Part shown: positions 11,099 to 24,200 of the stretch, in pieces
How positions within the stretch are numbered: the first letter of the stretch is position 1
Layout of the letters: each line of letters opens with the position of its first letter
From: Coffea arabica
Taxonomy: Eukaryota; Streptophyta; Magnoliopsida; Gentianales; Rubiaceae
Direction: 5' to 3'
NCBI RefSeq assembly: GCF_036785885.1
Contig: NC_092322.1
Coordinates: forward strand, 14,220,466-14,284,465
Length of the DNA: 64,000 nucleotides
Notes under the pieces: model-generated
Databases searched by the model: none
Told to the model about the DNA's origin: nothing
What the model saw: only the letters and a program-made list of their open reading frames with translations
Made by a program: the position numbers and the translations under genes

Positions 11099-12910
11099 TT
11101 GGTTTAGATCAATTTCCTTGGACTTTGGATCATATTATATATTGGAAGCTAGTGTGACAGTGTATTTTCCCCTTGTGAATAGCCATGTTTTGTTTTTAAG
11201 ATTTGAAATTGAAGAGTTGAAAGTGATATGTATACATTAAAAAATTTTCATGCTAGTAGTGGGTGGTTAGGTTGCAAGGTGTGACCAATGCCGCAAATGG
11301 AATCTTCTTTGCCTTTGTTTTCCTTTTTAGATGGCTTTTACTCTTTTTCCTTTTGTTGGTTGTGGGGAAAATTAGTGCAGAAGCACATTGGAAAGAGGAG
11401 AATGTGACTACAAAATGAAAATGGGAAAAACAAGTGGCTCCAAAACGTTCTCAACTTTGAGAATTTTATCAGCAGATTTATGTTCTTGAAAGTAGATATT
11501 ATCCAAGTGTTATTGTTTTTCAAGTTTCTCCATATGGCTTTTAGCTCCACAATATACAAGCATCAAATCAAATTAAAGAAGATTCTAAAAGGTTTGTAGT
11601 TTATAACTGAAGTACACTTTACTCCCTCATACTATAGTGGCAGTTCGTTCCCATCTATATTCTCTTTGTTAGGACTTTAAACCCTTTAGGCTTTTTTTTT
11701 CTGGTATAACGCACAGGTATTTGCATCCGTTTTATGATCTGCGACTAATCATGTTTGAACTCTTGCATCAACATCCGTTGGTTTAAGCCCTTTAGTTACT
11801 ACTCCAAATATCTGAACAATAATCCCAGTGTACTTTGAGAGTCCATTTATCCTTTAGCGTTTCTTTTTCATATTTTTCCCGTAACTAAGAAGAAACAAAC
11901 TGATGAGAATAGTGAAGTTCCTATCAAGATTGTATTCAGACCTTATTTAGTAAACTAGCTTTTCAAGAAACTCTCAAATGGTTGTAGTTAATCTCTTCAA
12001 AAGTTAACTCATATTCCTCCGAAATGAGTAAAAAAACTGCTACAAATGTTAATTTTTCCAGATCAATAAAGCAAATTCAATAGGTTAAAGGCAGTGAAGA
12101 CCTCACCACAATGTGGTCACAAGATGGGTTGTTGGAACTTAATCTGCTTAAAATTTGCTTCTAGAATATAACATGTGAAGAGAAATTAAAAAAAAAAAAG
12201 TAATAAAAAACCAAGTCCCAAGTAAAATCTGCTCGAAAGAAATTCCATGGAGGTAACATATGTACAAAGAAAATACAAGATGATTGTAACTAAACTTGCT
12301 CTAACAAACATATTTATTACTTAATGTTGAAAAATCTCAAGACATGGTTGATTTTAAGGTTAACAGCTACAGGGAATGATTGAACAGTCAGAGTTGTGTC
12401 AACTAATTTCCATGAGTGACAGAACACAAATATATCAATCTATTGTCAAGACTTGTACAAGATCCAAAGCGATGCTAGATTTCTTACATTCCAAGGAAAT
12501 GCAGCTAAAATGCAAACAACTCGAGGGGAAAAAAACAAAAGAAAAAAAATAAAGAAGCTCAATAGCAAATAAAATATTTAGTATATAGTATAACCGAACA
12601 TAAGCTACAAAAAGGGTATATGGTAGAATTATCAGGCACGTAGAGCACTGCGCACCTAAAAGGAGGGAGGAAACTGAAAACCAAAAAGCAGAACCAATCT
12701 AGCCACAGAAGTGATTTACCCCAACCACTATTAGCAGAAACATGTGAATAGTTTCAAGAGCTTAAGGACTGAAACTCACAAGTGAAGAACTTTTTTCTTC
12801 ATTGGCTGTTCAAGCACTGCAAGCTATATTTCCAGATTGCCATTTTAGATTGAATATCTTCTAAAGTGGTTAACAAATGTAAGCTTTAAACAGTGTGCAA
12901 GCTCTCCAAT
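11099..12910. other. Space between convergent GRAS and NAGK genes
   Basis: Holds the 3' untranslated regions of two convergent genes (GRAS on +, NAGK on -). AT-rich, with no further gene or clear transposon seen. Confidence 0.6.
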
Positions 12911-13963
12911 TTATCCAGTGATCATTGTTCCTACTCCTTCATCAGTGAGAATCTCAAGGAGTAATGAGTGCTGTACTCGTCCATCAAGTATAGTTGCAGT
13001 CCTGACACCTTGAGCTACGGACCTCACGCAGCAATCCACCTTTTGAAACATCCCACCTGCAATCTTCCCATCATTCATCATCCTCCTCGCCCCTTGGATA
13101 TCTACTTCCTTCACCAAACTTCCTGGGTCACCTTGGTCCTCTAGAATTCCAGCCACATCAGTCAAAAGAATTAACTTCTCTGCTGCCAAGGCCGCAGCAA
13201 CCTCACCCGCAGCTATGTCTGCATTGATGTTGTATGACTGGCCTGTCTTGTCAGCAGCTATAGAGGCAATGACTGGGATATGACCATTGTCAATGAGTTG
13301 TCGAAGCACTGTGGGGTCCACAGTGGCTATATCACCAACGAAGCCAAGCTGATCAGAATTTTGGGAAGGCCTGGCAGTCAAAAGACGGCCATCCATACCA
13401 GATAAGCCAACGGCAGAAGCCCCTGCCTTGTTGATTAAGGCAACAAGATGTTTGTTCACTTTACCCGCCAATACCATCGAAACAATTTCCATGGTTGTTG
13501 CATCAGTGACACGACTTCCATTCACAAACTTGGGCTTCAAGCCCAACCTACCAAGCCACTGGTTGATTTCAGGACCCCCACCATGGACCATGACAATGCG
13601 AAGACCAACACGAGAGAGAAGAACCAAGTCAGACATTACAGAAGCTTGAAGGGCCTCAGACTTCATGGCTGCACCTCCATATTTGACCACAATTGTCTTG
13701 CCATGGAACTTTTCTATGTAAGGCAGCGCCTCCGGAAGGATATTGACTCTTTTTTGTGCTGATATGGAACGTGTTTCAGGTACAACTACAGGTTCTGATG
13801 AAGTCTCGTGGCAGGAGCTCCGAAAACTAAGAGAAGGATTGGTATACTTTTTCCTAATCCATTTGTTGATGCCTATGCAGTTTGTTGAGGTGAGATTAGC
13901 ACCAGGAGATTTGGGTGCCTTTATCAAAGCGGAGGAGAGAGGGAGGGATTTAGCAGGCAGCAT
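12911..13963 (-). CDS. NAGK: N-acetyl-L-glutamate kinase, chloroplastic
   Basis: A 350-residue intronless enzyme of the amino-acid kinase fold. It phosphorylates N-acetylglutamate with ATP, the committed arginine-biosynthesis step in plastids. In plants it is feedback-inhibited by arginine and activated by PII. Residues 1 to about 65 are Ser/Thr/Lys-rich and acid-poor, as expected for a transit peptide. The kinase core has KYGGAA (94-99), HGGGPEI (127-133), VNGSRVTD (147-154), the NINAD motif (245-249), LLTDVAGI (266-273), KIAGGM (300-305) and the C-terminal GTMITG. Length matches plant NAGK including the transit peptide. ATG 13963 is chosen because it supplies the transit peptide. All core motifs are intact, so the gene is expected to be functional. 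It converges on the GRAS gene with no evident functional link. Confidence 0.96.
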   Translation of the reverse strand: MLPAKSLPLSSALIKAPKSPGANLTSTNCIGINKWIRKKYTNPSLSFRSSCHETSSEPVVVPETRSISAQKRVNILPEALPYIEKFHGKTIVVKYGGAAMKSEALQASVMSDLVLLSRVGLRIVMVHGGGPEINQWLGRLGLKPKFVNGSRVTDATTMEIVSMVLAGKVNKHLVALINKAGASAVGLSGMDGRLLTARPSQNSDQLGFVGDIATVDPTVLRQLIDNGHIPVIASIAADKTGQSYNINADIAAGEVAAALAAEKLILLTDVAGILEDQGDPGSLVKEVDIQGARRMMNDGKIAGGMFQKVDCCVRSVAQGVRTATILDGRVQHSLLLEILTDEGVGTMITG

Positions 13964-15322
13964 TTCTTCTGCCTAACCTCCTTTTGCGTGGACTATTTGG
14001 GTCAAAGCAAGAAATCCAAACCAACCACACTCCAAGCAAAACGCAGGGAAACAGATCAATGAGATCTGCAATAATAAGAGACTCCAAATTGGAACAGCAA
14101 CAATTAAAATTTTGTTTTACAACTGCAAAGCAATACAGTTACGTACAAAAAAGCACACATCGTTGTGTGAAATTTGGGACTAGAAAACAAATTTAGGATG
14201 TCAAAATCACAATCTTTATACGTCAAATTCAGAGCCTAGATTACTAATGGAGCTCCCCTTACAGGTACAAGGAGGGTGTTGGCGGGATTTTTCTCTTTAT
14301 AGTTCAAATAATAATGAATTATGGTTCATGACCAAGCATCTTCCAGATTCCAAAAGGTATTATTCGTAAAAAGAAAAAAAAAACAATAAACAAAACTGCC
14401 ACTGAGGTTCATGTAGCACTATAACAATTAAAGAACTGCTCAAGTGCAAATCATACAAAAAGTTCAGCAACCAGTGAAATTTAAAGCCAGTAAGAGGGTT
14501 CAGGAATTTCAAGATTGTCATGTTTTATTCTTACTAACTAATAATCATCAGGTCAATAAACTCCAAAACTGATACCATTACAGTAGAAGTTCAAATTCTC
14601 ATTCTCAGAGAACAGACAAATCATTAGATAATTTCCATCATGTTGACATAATATTTTAATAAAATGGACGTAATTGCAGTCACAGGGCCAGGGATAAAGA
14701 ATGGAGCGCACAAGGTTTTCTTGGAGATCATTATTACGAAAAATCAGGAATGTATCAACTTATTCTTCCTACTATACAGATTCTGAAAAGTATAGTTACA
14801 GCTCAAAAATCAGAATCATCCCAGTGTAATAACTAAGTAAAAATAATTTAATTAACTGCTGCAAATAATCAAGCACCTGCGATGCTTTAATACCTCATCT
14901 GTTGTGCTAAAGACTGCACAAATTAAACCAACAGCACCCGAAATTTACAGTTAAATCACAACAAATTATGCATATAGAGCAAAAACCCATTTACAAACAT
15001 CAGCGAATAAAAAATTAGTACAAGTATATTATAGCAGTTGACTGGGGCAAATAATCAAACACCTAAGATGCATTACTACATAACCTACTTCAATAATCAG
15101 CAGCCCAATAATTGAGCCAAAAATTGCATAATTACAGCATCAGACAAAATTTTACCTTCCCCCGTAGAAATTTCAACCAACTATTAGAAGCAAAATGAGT
15201 AGAAATCCATGCACAGAAATCCCTAATATCGATGTTTTTGAGATGAAATTAAGATAAAATGAAGAAGCCCCTACGCCGCCATGTTATCTTTGTTCGCCCT
15301 TACAAGAACTATAAGTATTTTG
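13964..15322. other. Upstream region of NAGK
   Basis: Should contain the 5' leader and promoter of NAGK. On the minus strand a splice-donor-like GGAAG/GTAAAAT occurs near 15156-15165, and a GGCAG acceptor-like site lies just before the NAGK ATG (about 13970-13974). A 5'-leader intron is therefore possible but unproven, since the acceptor lacks a good pyrimidine tract. No other gene seen. Confidence 0.4.
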
Positions 15323-15324
15323 TA

Positions 15325-15532
15325 ATGCTCCGTCGAAAGTGCCTTACTTCCTATTTTGAAATGTCTTAAAATATTTGTCACGTTAAAAAAGTCAAAACAC
15401 CCTTATGTTATCATTTAAATTTTGAATTTATGAAAATAAAATTAAAAAAATATATATAAACATCATAATTAAATCATAATTTTTAAAATATTAGATTTCC
15501 GAAACATAACTAAATAATTGAGACGGAAGGAG
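15325..15532. mobile_element. Stowaway-like MITE
   Basis: The right end is GAGACGGAAGGAG followed by TA, and the left end is a degenerate CTCCGTCGAAAG preceded by TA. The interior is AT-rich with AAAATATTTGTCAC, as often seen in Tc1/mariner Stowaway MITEs. About 208 bp with TA target-site duplication and no coding sequence. Confidence 0.65.
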
Positions 15533-17727
15533 TATATTCAAACCTCCTGTCACGCTTTCTTATATTTCAATGCCAACTCTCAATCACGCACTTGTAAGGG
15601 CGTGAAATATACATTCATAATCTTAAATAGATTGGGAGTCCTACATACAGCATATTTGGACATGTATTAGAGGTCGAAATGGGAAAAATGATTATTTAAG
15701 GGTAGAGAATTGAATAACAGTTGTTAATTAAGAAATCAGAAAATTATAGCAAATGAGAAAGGACAGAGAGGTCCAAGGGTAAAACGGGAAAAGAAAAAAT
15801 TAATTGAATCTTTAGGAAATCCAAAAAAAATATAGCGAATGAGAAAGGGCGACAAATGATTATTTAAGGGTAGGGAATTGAATAAGATGTACACATTAAG
15901 AAATCACAAAAAAGAAATTTAACAAATGAGAAAGGATGGACGAATCAGAGGATAAAATGGAGACAAATGAGAGGGATAGACAAATCTAAAGGTAGAATGG
16001 TAAAAATAATTGGAAATGATAAAAAATTAAGGAATCCAAAAAATATAGCAAATGAGAAAGGGAACCAGACCAGATGATTATTCAAGGGTAGGGAATTGAA
16101 TAACATGTCCGTTAATAAATAACAAAAAGAGATGATTTTAGAAACCTCCATTAAGGTTTCTAATAGTTTCACTTAACACTATTAAATTTTTAAAAATCTC
16201 ACTTAACTCCCCAGATTTAAACTTTGTGTAACATTTGAAACTCATTTCGAAATATAATATTAAAAAATTCATTTTGGGAGAGTGAATACAATCTGATTCC
16301 AAGTTGGCCCTTTTCTTATGATTTCTTAATTATCATAATATGCCAAATTTATTACTTAACTTTTGCAAATTGATCAATGTCTCGTTAACAATTTTTGTGT
16401 CACTGCTTCAGATAAAATAGGTTAAATTACCTAAAATTATGAATGATTTATATTACTCTTAAAAATGACTTGCAATAATTTATAACCATGAGAATATCTT
16501 TTTGGACTAACTTAAAAATAATAAAAAACAAGTTTATATATAAAATTTAGCATGTTGTATCTTTTTAGTTATCAAGCCATCGATTTAGAAAAAATTAAAA
16601 AATGTGTAAATGATTTATTAATTAACTCAAAACACTTTGATAAAATGAGAGGAGACAGACAAATTCAAGGGTAAAACGGTAAAAAAAAAATTGGGTTATA
16701 GATCCACCGAAGCGGGAAGCCTTAACCGGATGTGTTGGTAACAGTTAAGGCCCGAAGGCCGTTCCCGTCCCTGTCGGGGGAGATGCCAACCATCTCTCCT
16801 TCTTATGAACACGGCCAACGGTGGCGACCACTAGAAATTACAACGCGCTTAAAGCTTATCCAACAGGCCGATGTGGGACAAGTTTCGGATACGGCAATCC
16901 CAAAAGAAAATGGATACTGAAAAACAAAAAGTCGTTGTGGTAAATCAAAGTACAGAAAAATTTTCGTGATTTCAAAACGTACAATATGATGTCTCATATT
17001 TTGAACTAATTTGTGAAAATGATTATTAATTTTAGCGGATTCCGTCACCTTTATGAAATCATGAAATTTTTCTATGTATTAGATTTGTCACGAGTGATTT
17101 TTTTATCTTTTGATCCAAAGAAAATCGATTTGCTTCGTACTATCCCTGTGCACTTAAACACGCTTGTCATTATTGGCGTATAAGAACCCATCTTTTTGGA
17201 CGCTTGACCATTTTATACAGTTTCATTGGGCTAATATTTCACGTTTTAAACAATGATACCTACGTGAATATAAATAATATATAGGGAACGAATTACATGT
17301 GAATGAAAAAGTTTCATATTAACCTGAGAAAGAACTGAATTGTAATCATGACTTACAAAAACTCCAAAATTTCATTGCTTTATTTACCCAAAAAAAAAAC
17401 AAGTAGAAATTTTAGGGCTCTGGTTCCCATAAGTAATACATGAACTTTTAAAGAAACATATGAATGCTATAAATCCTTTGTGTAGTACCCGAGATCATCT
17501 TCGAGATGATCCCTTGTTTCCGTAGACTTTCCAATCTCATCAAGTTAACTTATAACTTAGGTCTCGGTAGCCAGGTATCTCTAAGACCAAGAAGTGATTG
17601 ACATGACATTTCGCAAGTTATTGCAGGTATTTATAGTTACCCCCTTTCCATCGATTTCGAAGGTAATTGCAATCCTGTGACCTTAACCGGGGCTTAATTC
17701 CCGAGCTTTGTTTCTTATTTCGTGCAG
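15533..17727. other. Intergenic DNA with diverged tandem repeats and a GC-richer island
   Basis: At about 15685-16140 a diverged repeat recurs three times, each with GATTAT-AAGGGTAG-GAATTGAATAA followed by an AAATGAGAAAGG-like part, with periods of about 170-220 bp. At about 16690-16920 a GC-richer island (GGCCCGAAGGCCGTTCCCGT; GGCCGATGTGGGACA) stands out from its AT-rich surroundings. It resembles LTR or TRIM terminal sequence in flavour, but I could not identify it. Nothing else is supported. Confidence 0.45.
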
Positions 17728-19668
17728 GAAGCTTGTAACAATGATTGCCGATCTACACAGATCTCGGGAATCCTGATTACGATTCTACACTATGCTTTTG
17801 TAAGTTACGTAATCTTGGTTCCTAATTTTCATGGTTATTCAATCTCCTTCTCCCTATATATTATTAGTACTTCCACCCTTTACTTTCAGGTAGGGATGTA
17901 TTCGAGCCAAGTCGAGCTCAAATAGTGCTATACTCGAGCTCGACTCGACCTATATGTACCTAGACTCGAGTTCGGCTCGAGCTCGACCAAGTTTAAAAAT
18001 CGTAACTCGAGGCTTGACTCTAGAAAATTCTTTTAAACTCGAGAGTCGACTCGATAAGGCTCGACCTTTAGTCAAGCCTTATCAAGTCGAACATAATCAA
18101 GCTTTTTGAGCTTTAGTCTCTTAATGCAAGTGATCTAGGGACTTTAGAGGAATTATATAAAGTGGGATGAAGTTTGTGGAGTTTAGTGGAATTATACCGA
18201 GTGTGTTTTGTTTTAAAGGCATTTCTAACAAATTACACACAACAATTCTAGTGATGCTTGTTTAACTCTCCATATCAAGTCATTAAATCCAGGCTACTAC
18301 GAAATACTCAAATTGTTCTTCCTTCTTTCTTTTTAACATCCAGGATTGACAGGTTACGCCTTATATCTATACAATTTTTATTTTGGGGTTTTAGAAATCT
18401 GCTCTTAGAAGTTAGAATTTATTCTTTAGCACAAAGAGAGCAATAATTAGATTCTAGAGCCATGTGAAGATGATGGAGTGTGTTTTCAAATTTTTTTTTT
18501 TTTTTGAAAAAAAGGGTTGTGAGCAATTTCCTTCTGATTGAACCACTTTTGACAAAGGTTGCCAATTCAGTTGAAGTCCAATTTAGTAGAACCGTGTCCT
18601 ACTTTAGCCAATTGCGTGGCATTTTTACGAAAAATTCCACACAGCATACCATTCAAATGCGGAAGGCAAAAAAGAGGCAAAAAAATTCCACACAGCTTTC
18701 GTATTCATTGTTACACTTACGCATGCCTAATAAAAAAGGCCAAAAAAGACAAAAAAGGAAAACAAATTAAAGCAGAAGTGTTTCATCAGATCTAGATGGC
18801 GATGGAGGCTGACAGGAAAACAAATTTAATATGCTTCTGGATTTACTCCCAGACCCAGTAATCAATCATACTACTACTTCCCATTCCCCGTCCCCAGTCC
18901 CCACACCCATAGTGCCATAGAGAGAGAGAGGGAAGCAAAGATGAATGAAGGGGGAAATGGAAATAGAACTGGAAATGCACATTAGAGCAGAGGCAGACAT
19001 ACCAGTAACCAGAAAAGCGATGGCGATGGAGGCTGACAGATGCGGCGAGCAACGGCTTGAGAGTAACGGAGGTAGGGTTTAGAAGTCACTCGTTCGAACA
19101 GAGAAGAAGGGAGGAAGAGAAACTAAAGTCTGAAGCTTTTCTTTGCTTTTTCCCAGCATTTTTTCTTTTTAGATCTTTTACAATTATGTTATTACTTTTT
19201 TGCCCAAAGTAGCTCGAGACTCGGTTCGAACTCGATTTGATCGAGTTCAAGCCAAGTCATTGACCGAGTTACTCGCAAGCTATTTGATATTGGCTCGACT
19301 TGCATACATCCCTACTTTCAGGCACTCAGATGTGAATCTCTAAAATCCAAAGCGATTAGAAAGAAGTTATTGGCCAGAAGTCACGGGCCATGGAGTTGGA
19401 CGAAGCAGGGGACGGGGCTGTGCTCCTCAAAAGATGTCTTTAAAGGTTATTCTGCTTCATCAAGCTACCAAGCGCCGGCAGATGATCCGTCCAGGAACGC
19501 CACCAGGTGCCCGAGAAGGTGATGAAATACAGGGATGTAATTGCAGACTGTTCTAATAAGCAGAAGGCTGGGGCCTCAAGAAATGTTACAGGTTCATTAT
19601 CAACCTACAGAAAACCAATAGATAATCAATCTTGGAATGATGTAAAGTGGATGCACAGGTTCGAGTAA
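17728..19668 (+). pseudogene. Unrecognised exon-like locus interrupted by a hAT element
   Basis: 17728-17799 is a 72-base open block preceded by TTCTTATTTCGTGCAG (acceptor-like) and followed by GTAAGT (donor-like). Downstream, CTTTCAG at 19315-19321 is acceptor-like and is followed by an open frame from 19322 to a TGA at 19520-19522 (66 codons; ALRCESLK..., containing ARSHGPWSWTKQG). A second frame, 19522-19668, encodes 48 residues (MKYRDVIADC...MHRFE) with unbiased, protein-like composition. The base composition here is more gene-like than the surroundings. I recognise no family. It may be a real gene, a long transcript or a relic; the frame break at 19520 argues for decay or a missed intron. 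The 1.4-kb hAT element at 17891-19314 sits between the two blocks. Confidence 0.3.
17891..19314. mobile_element. hAT-type non-autonomous element, 1424 bp, 8-bp TSD
   Basis: Perfect 8-bp duplication CTTTCAGG at 17883-17890 and 19315-19322. The left end is TAGGGATGTATTCGAGCC and the right end is GGCTCGACTTGCATACATCCCTA-like, an imperfect inverted repeat. Subterminal regions are dense in TCGAGCTCGA words, typical of plant hAT elements. There is no transposase. The interior carries an exon-like minus-strand block (about 18840-19140) and a 21-bp direct repeat starting GATGGCGATGG at 18795 and 19019. Confidence 0.85.
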
Positions 19669-21295
19669 GGAGTCGAAATGCAGCTTGGCCTTGGAGCTGA
19701 TAAAGGCTCGCAAAGAAAAATTATCATTTGGCGCCTCAAAATGCAATAGATACAAGGAAGTTCTTGCTGGCTGACCTAGGGAAGAAAAGGGGAACCTAAT
19801 GCTTAGATTTGAAGATTGCCAGCTGAATCATGTCTTGGCAACAGGAGACAACAAGTTTCGATGAGTTTTACTTTGTTCCACTCTCCCCCTCCCCCATTTT
19901 AATGAAGATGAAAGGGAATTCATTTTCACCAATTCTTTTGTAACTCACCTCATTTTATTTGTTGAATTCTGCGTAAGCAATGAATAGAATCCAGCCACAC
20001 AAGGTAATCAACTCATCTTCAATGAACTGTTGAGGCAATAGATGAACTACCAGAGACATCTCTATAACGGCTTCACTCATTTCAATATTGCACTTTGACT
20101 TCTTCCTGTTCCTTTAAAAAAAAATTGCCATTCAACTGAAAAGAATTGAAATAAATCGAGGAAAGACCAGAATAAGCAAATTCAAATTCCCAGGAGAGTT
20201 GTTTAGTAGTAAAAGGCTTGTGCGTCTGACAAAGAATTAGTACAGCAGCGTTTCTATACTGAAATGAGACCAGAACAAGTACAGCAGCGTTTCTAGATAT
20301 TGGAACAGTATTCCTGAACTTGCAATCTTGTGTTGTTTTTTGAAGCTTCCTTGCAGGGCGCCTATGCTAGAACATGAATCCACAGGCATATCGGGGTAAT
20401 TGAGTCCAGTTCAACTACAGGCAGCCTAACCCTCCCTGTGAGCTGCCATCTGCCAAATTGTATCACAAACAAGCAAAAGAAGTGTACCAAACCTAAGCAA
20501 AGAAGACTGAATATTGATTTGTCAACTTACCATCTAACATTGCAGCTGATCTTCAATGCGAAAGGCACATGAAATCTTCTCCATTCCCGTAAAAGCACTA
20601 TAGCCACTGGGCAGGCCAAATTAGTGCACTGCATATTCTCATCCATGGGAGTGATGATTTGACTGGGAACTGTGGCAAGAGACTTTATTAAAACTCATCG
20701 ATAACTATTTAAAATACTATAGTGGATAACTATTTAAAGAACAGGTAATTGGTGTCATAAAAGGCAAAACATAGCCAACCTCATTCTGGCTATCAACCCG
20801 TAACTCAGAACTACTTTATCCACATTTGAGATGCCAAATGAAGCCAATTTTAAACCAAGTCTTGATATGATAGAAAAACTCATCCAATCAGCTGTGGTGT
20901 GGCAGACTGAAAGTAAGCTTTCGGATTGTCATAGCTGGTTTGTACTCTACTAGTCATTTATGTCAAAGGAGAAGGTATATGATTTCAGGAGAACAGGCAG
21001 ACTTAATCAAGGAAGAATGTTATCCATTAGCCTGAAAAGCTGGAGCAACAGTATTCATTATAGAAGCTTTAAATTCAAGAACGATCCACTGACAAGAGGA
21101 ATGCAGCTGAGTTAATATTTTTTTCACACTCAGGAAATGGCAGCTTCACAACTGAGATCTTGGCAGACAACCCATCATAATGACATCAACATATAGAAAC
21201 CTGGTCACCAACATTGAGATGATTTACAAACAAAGCTATAAATCACTAAGACAGTTCAATGGTGATTTAGAAATGAAACCACTTATTGCTGGCTT
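19669..21295. other. Region downstream of the ATG1t-like kinase
   Basis: Between the unrecognised locus and the kinase stop codon. No coding sequence recognised. It probably holds the kinase 3' untranslated region (minus strand) and possibly the 3' end of the plus-strand locus. Confidence 0.5.
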
Positions 21296-24200
21296 TTATC
21301 TCTCCACTTTCTGAATTTCCAAAAAGTCATGCTCATGAAACTCATCAAAGGACATCCGGGTCTCTGCATAGACAGAATACAAAGGAATACTAAAAACTGC
21401 AGGTATAACCAAATTTCAGCGTTGCTCTCTGAAAAGAAAGGAAAATCATGAAATCCTAATCAAGGTAGGATCCAAACCTGGATTGACAGACAACAGTCTA
21501 GAACATAAATCAACACAGGTCGGATGCAACTCAGAAAGAACCAGCTGAGAAAAGGGAAGATATGAAGATTCCTTGATATTCTGCAAAAGCTGCATCATCC
21601 AAATATAATTGGTGCACGAGGAGCTACTGAGACGGCTATTCAATTTAGATAAAGGAGTTACCTGAACACTAGTCCTACCATGAAAAGGAGGGTAGCCATT
21701 AAGAAGTTCAAAAAGAATTGCACCAATGCTCCACATGTCAACCTATGAAGAAAGCTTAAATCAAATCACGTGTCTCAATCTGTACTCATGATTGTATGAG
21801 TTCTCGATAGTTCTATTGGATATGCTGGCAACATCTCTCTAGCACATTTAAAATAGTAGTAGAAAGATCTCCAACCTTTTCATCATATTTTTGAAATTGA
21901 AGAATTTCTGGAGCCATGTATAATGGAGACCCACAGACTGTCTCAGCAAAGGTATCAGGGTGCAAAATTCTGTCAACAGGAAAAGGCATTGAGATCATTA
22001 CAAACAATTTTATTACATTGTCCTCCTGTCAAATGAAAATTCAAAAGCTATTACGTGTTAGTCAACTATTACCTTGAGAGTCCAAAATCAGCAATTTTCA
22101 GCAGAGCATCACCATCAGAGCTTGACAACAGAATGTTCTAAGCCAAAGAAAACAACACCCAAAAAAAAAATTTGTATCAGAAAGTCAAAATTTCTGATAG
22201 GAAATATGATGAAAATTTTAGCCTTCAATGTTAAGAGGAAAAAACAGAGGAAATAATCCATTCCATCCTATTGAGAAAGATTACTGAAGGAAAGACAAAA
22301 GCAACAAGAGATAGCACAAGTTTTTGAAATTGGGAAAGACTCGTCATAGTGTGCTGACACCGGCAACCAAATTAATACAAGTGATCACCTTATACCATAT
22401 GCAAAGCTTTTCCCTCATCAGTGACTAACATACTTTGTGTTCACCTAACTGTCTAATAGCTATAAGAACATGCTCAGATATGCAACTATGGGCGTATTAG
22501 GCATGCTTTCTTTATAACATTCTTTATAAATGGAAGATGCCAAACCAGAAAGACTTTCATGCATTAGATGTTTTTACTATGTAAGTTCAGAGCCTGCTTT
22601 GCTTGAGGTATTTGAGATTCTAAACTTCCAAATTTTAGAAACAGAACAGCATAATTAGCATTATTTCAATTGTTTATTTATGACAACATAGTTTCATGCT
22701 AAATGAACATATGTCGTCAAAGGATTGGACAGTGAGAGAGACCACTCTCCTATGATGCAGCATTTCGTAGATAAAACAAGTATAAATGTACTCGTGGCTG
22801 CACTGTGAGGGAAGCTTATAGATACCTTAACCAAAATAGGTAAAAAATTCATACCTCTGGCTTCAAGTCACGGTGGATGATTAGGTGTGAATGCAGCACC
22901 TCTAATCCAGCAGCTGGAACAAAATTATTAAATGAGGCAAATAGTGTAGTTGCTGAAAATGAAGAAGTCTGATGCCATTTTCTGAGTGAAACATTACCAA
23001 TCTGTTGCATGAATCTTTTAGCTATGCATTCTTGCACTCTACCATGATTCCGGACATAAGCACCGAGATTGCCCCCAGCACAAAACTCCAGGATGAGAAA
23101 AATGCTGCCTTCAGCCTGAAAGACGTCCATTGACTGTCCTTGAGAAGGTGATTAGAAGGAAATTGCAAATCACTTTCTTGGAGTTCACTTTTTTTGTGGA
23201 AGAAAAGAAATGAAAATTTCATTATCACCATGATACTGGAAGACTGCCATATCCAACTTTCAAGCTCTTGAAATCCTGAGCAATGAAAGATCCTACACTA
23301 ACATGTTTTCAATTTAATCTTAAATGCTTTCATCTAAATTGCATTTGACTGGAAACAGTCTATGTCCTAGATTTCCCTAATTCTGAGTATTAAATGACAC
23401 AAAAATGATTGTCTTAGATAGTTGTAGAATGAGTGCTATGATGGAAGAGTCCAAATTCTCATACACAATATAGCTACATCAATAGTAAATAAATCAAGCC
23501 ACATCCATTGAGATAAATGTGCCAGCGAGTTGACTTACAGACATATTATGTCATCCAATCAAGCAATAACAATTTCATAGTACTAATTAAGTGGACGTGA
23601 GAGCCAACCTAGCTCATAAAAGTCATGACATAAAGCTACCAAGGTGATGGCCAGCATGATTACTTAAATAATGTAATAAGAGCTATATTTTCATCAACAA
23701 CAAAACCAGAATCTCAACCCTTACCACACATTATCACATCAAAGGAGTAGTCCATCATCACACTCAATTTCAAGAGCTAATAGACCCAAATGTATATCCA
23801 AAAAATAAATAATATAAAAAAGCTGTCAGCTTAAATTTCAGAGCATATCGGTTAAAACAGGGGATTTTGGTTATCGGGTGAAAAATTAAACTCAAAGTCT
23901 CAGTCAGCTGTGAGTGCACAAACGGCACAGATGAACAACTATGACAATTTGATTTGGCAACCGAAAAAATTGTTCCGTAGATTGTCACTAATTTTTTGTA
24001 GCAATCAGCTAAATCCAGTGGCAGCATAGTTTGAGAAGGAGAGTGTGCTGGTGTCATGCAACGGTAATAGAAGCAATTGTCATGAACCATGATGAACATG
24101 GTGTCACATCCCAAAACAGAACGCTAAAATTAGTTAATGATGCCAAAAAATTTTATCGTAATACAATCTAGTCAGATTGAAATTACTTTGGTGACATGCA

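Noticed and set aside
13428-13976. Plus-strand frames opposite NAGK
   Set aside because: Antisense shadows of the NAGK coding sequence with no recognisable domain.
21446-21736. Minus-strand frame read as a continuous kinase exon
   Set aside because: It runs through two introns. Splicing at 21662/21589 and 21478/21363 restores the conserved kinase sequence, whereas the unspliced reading does not.
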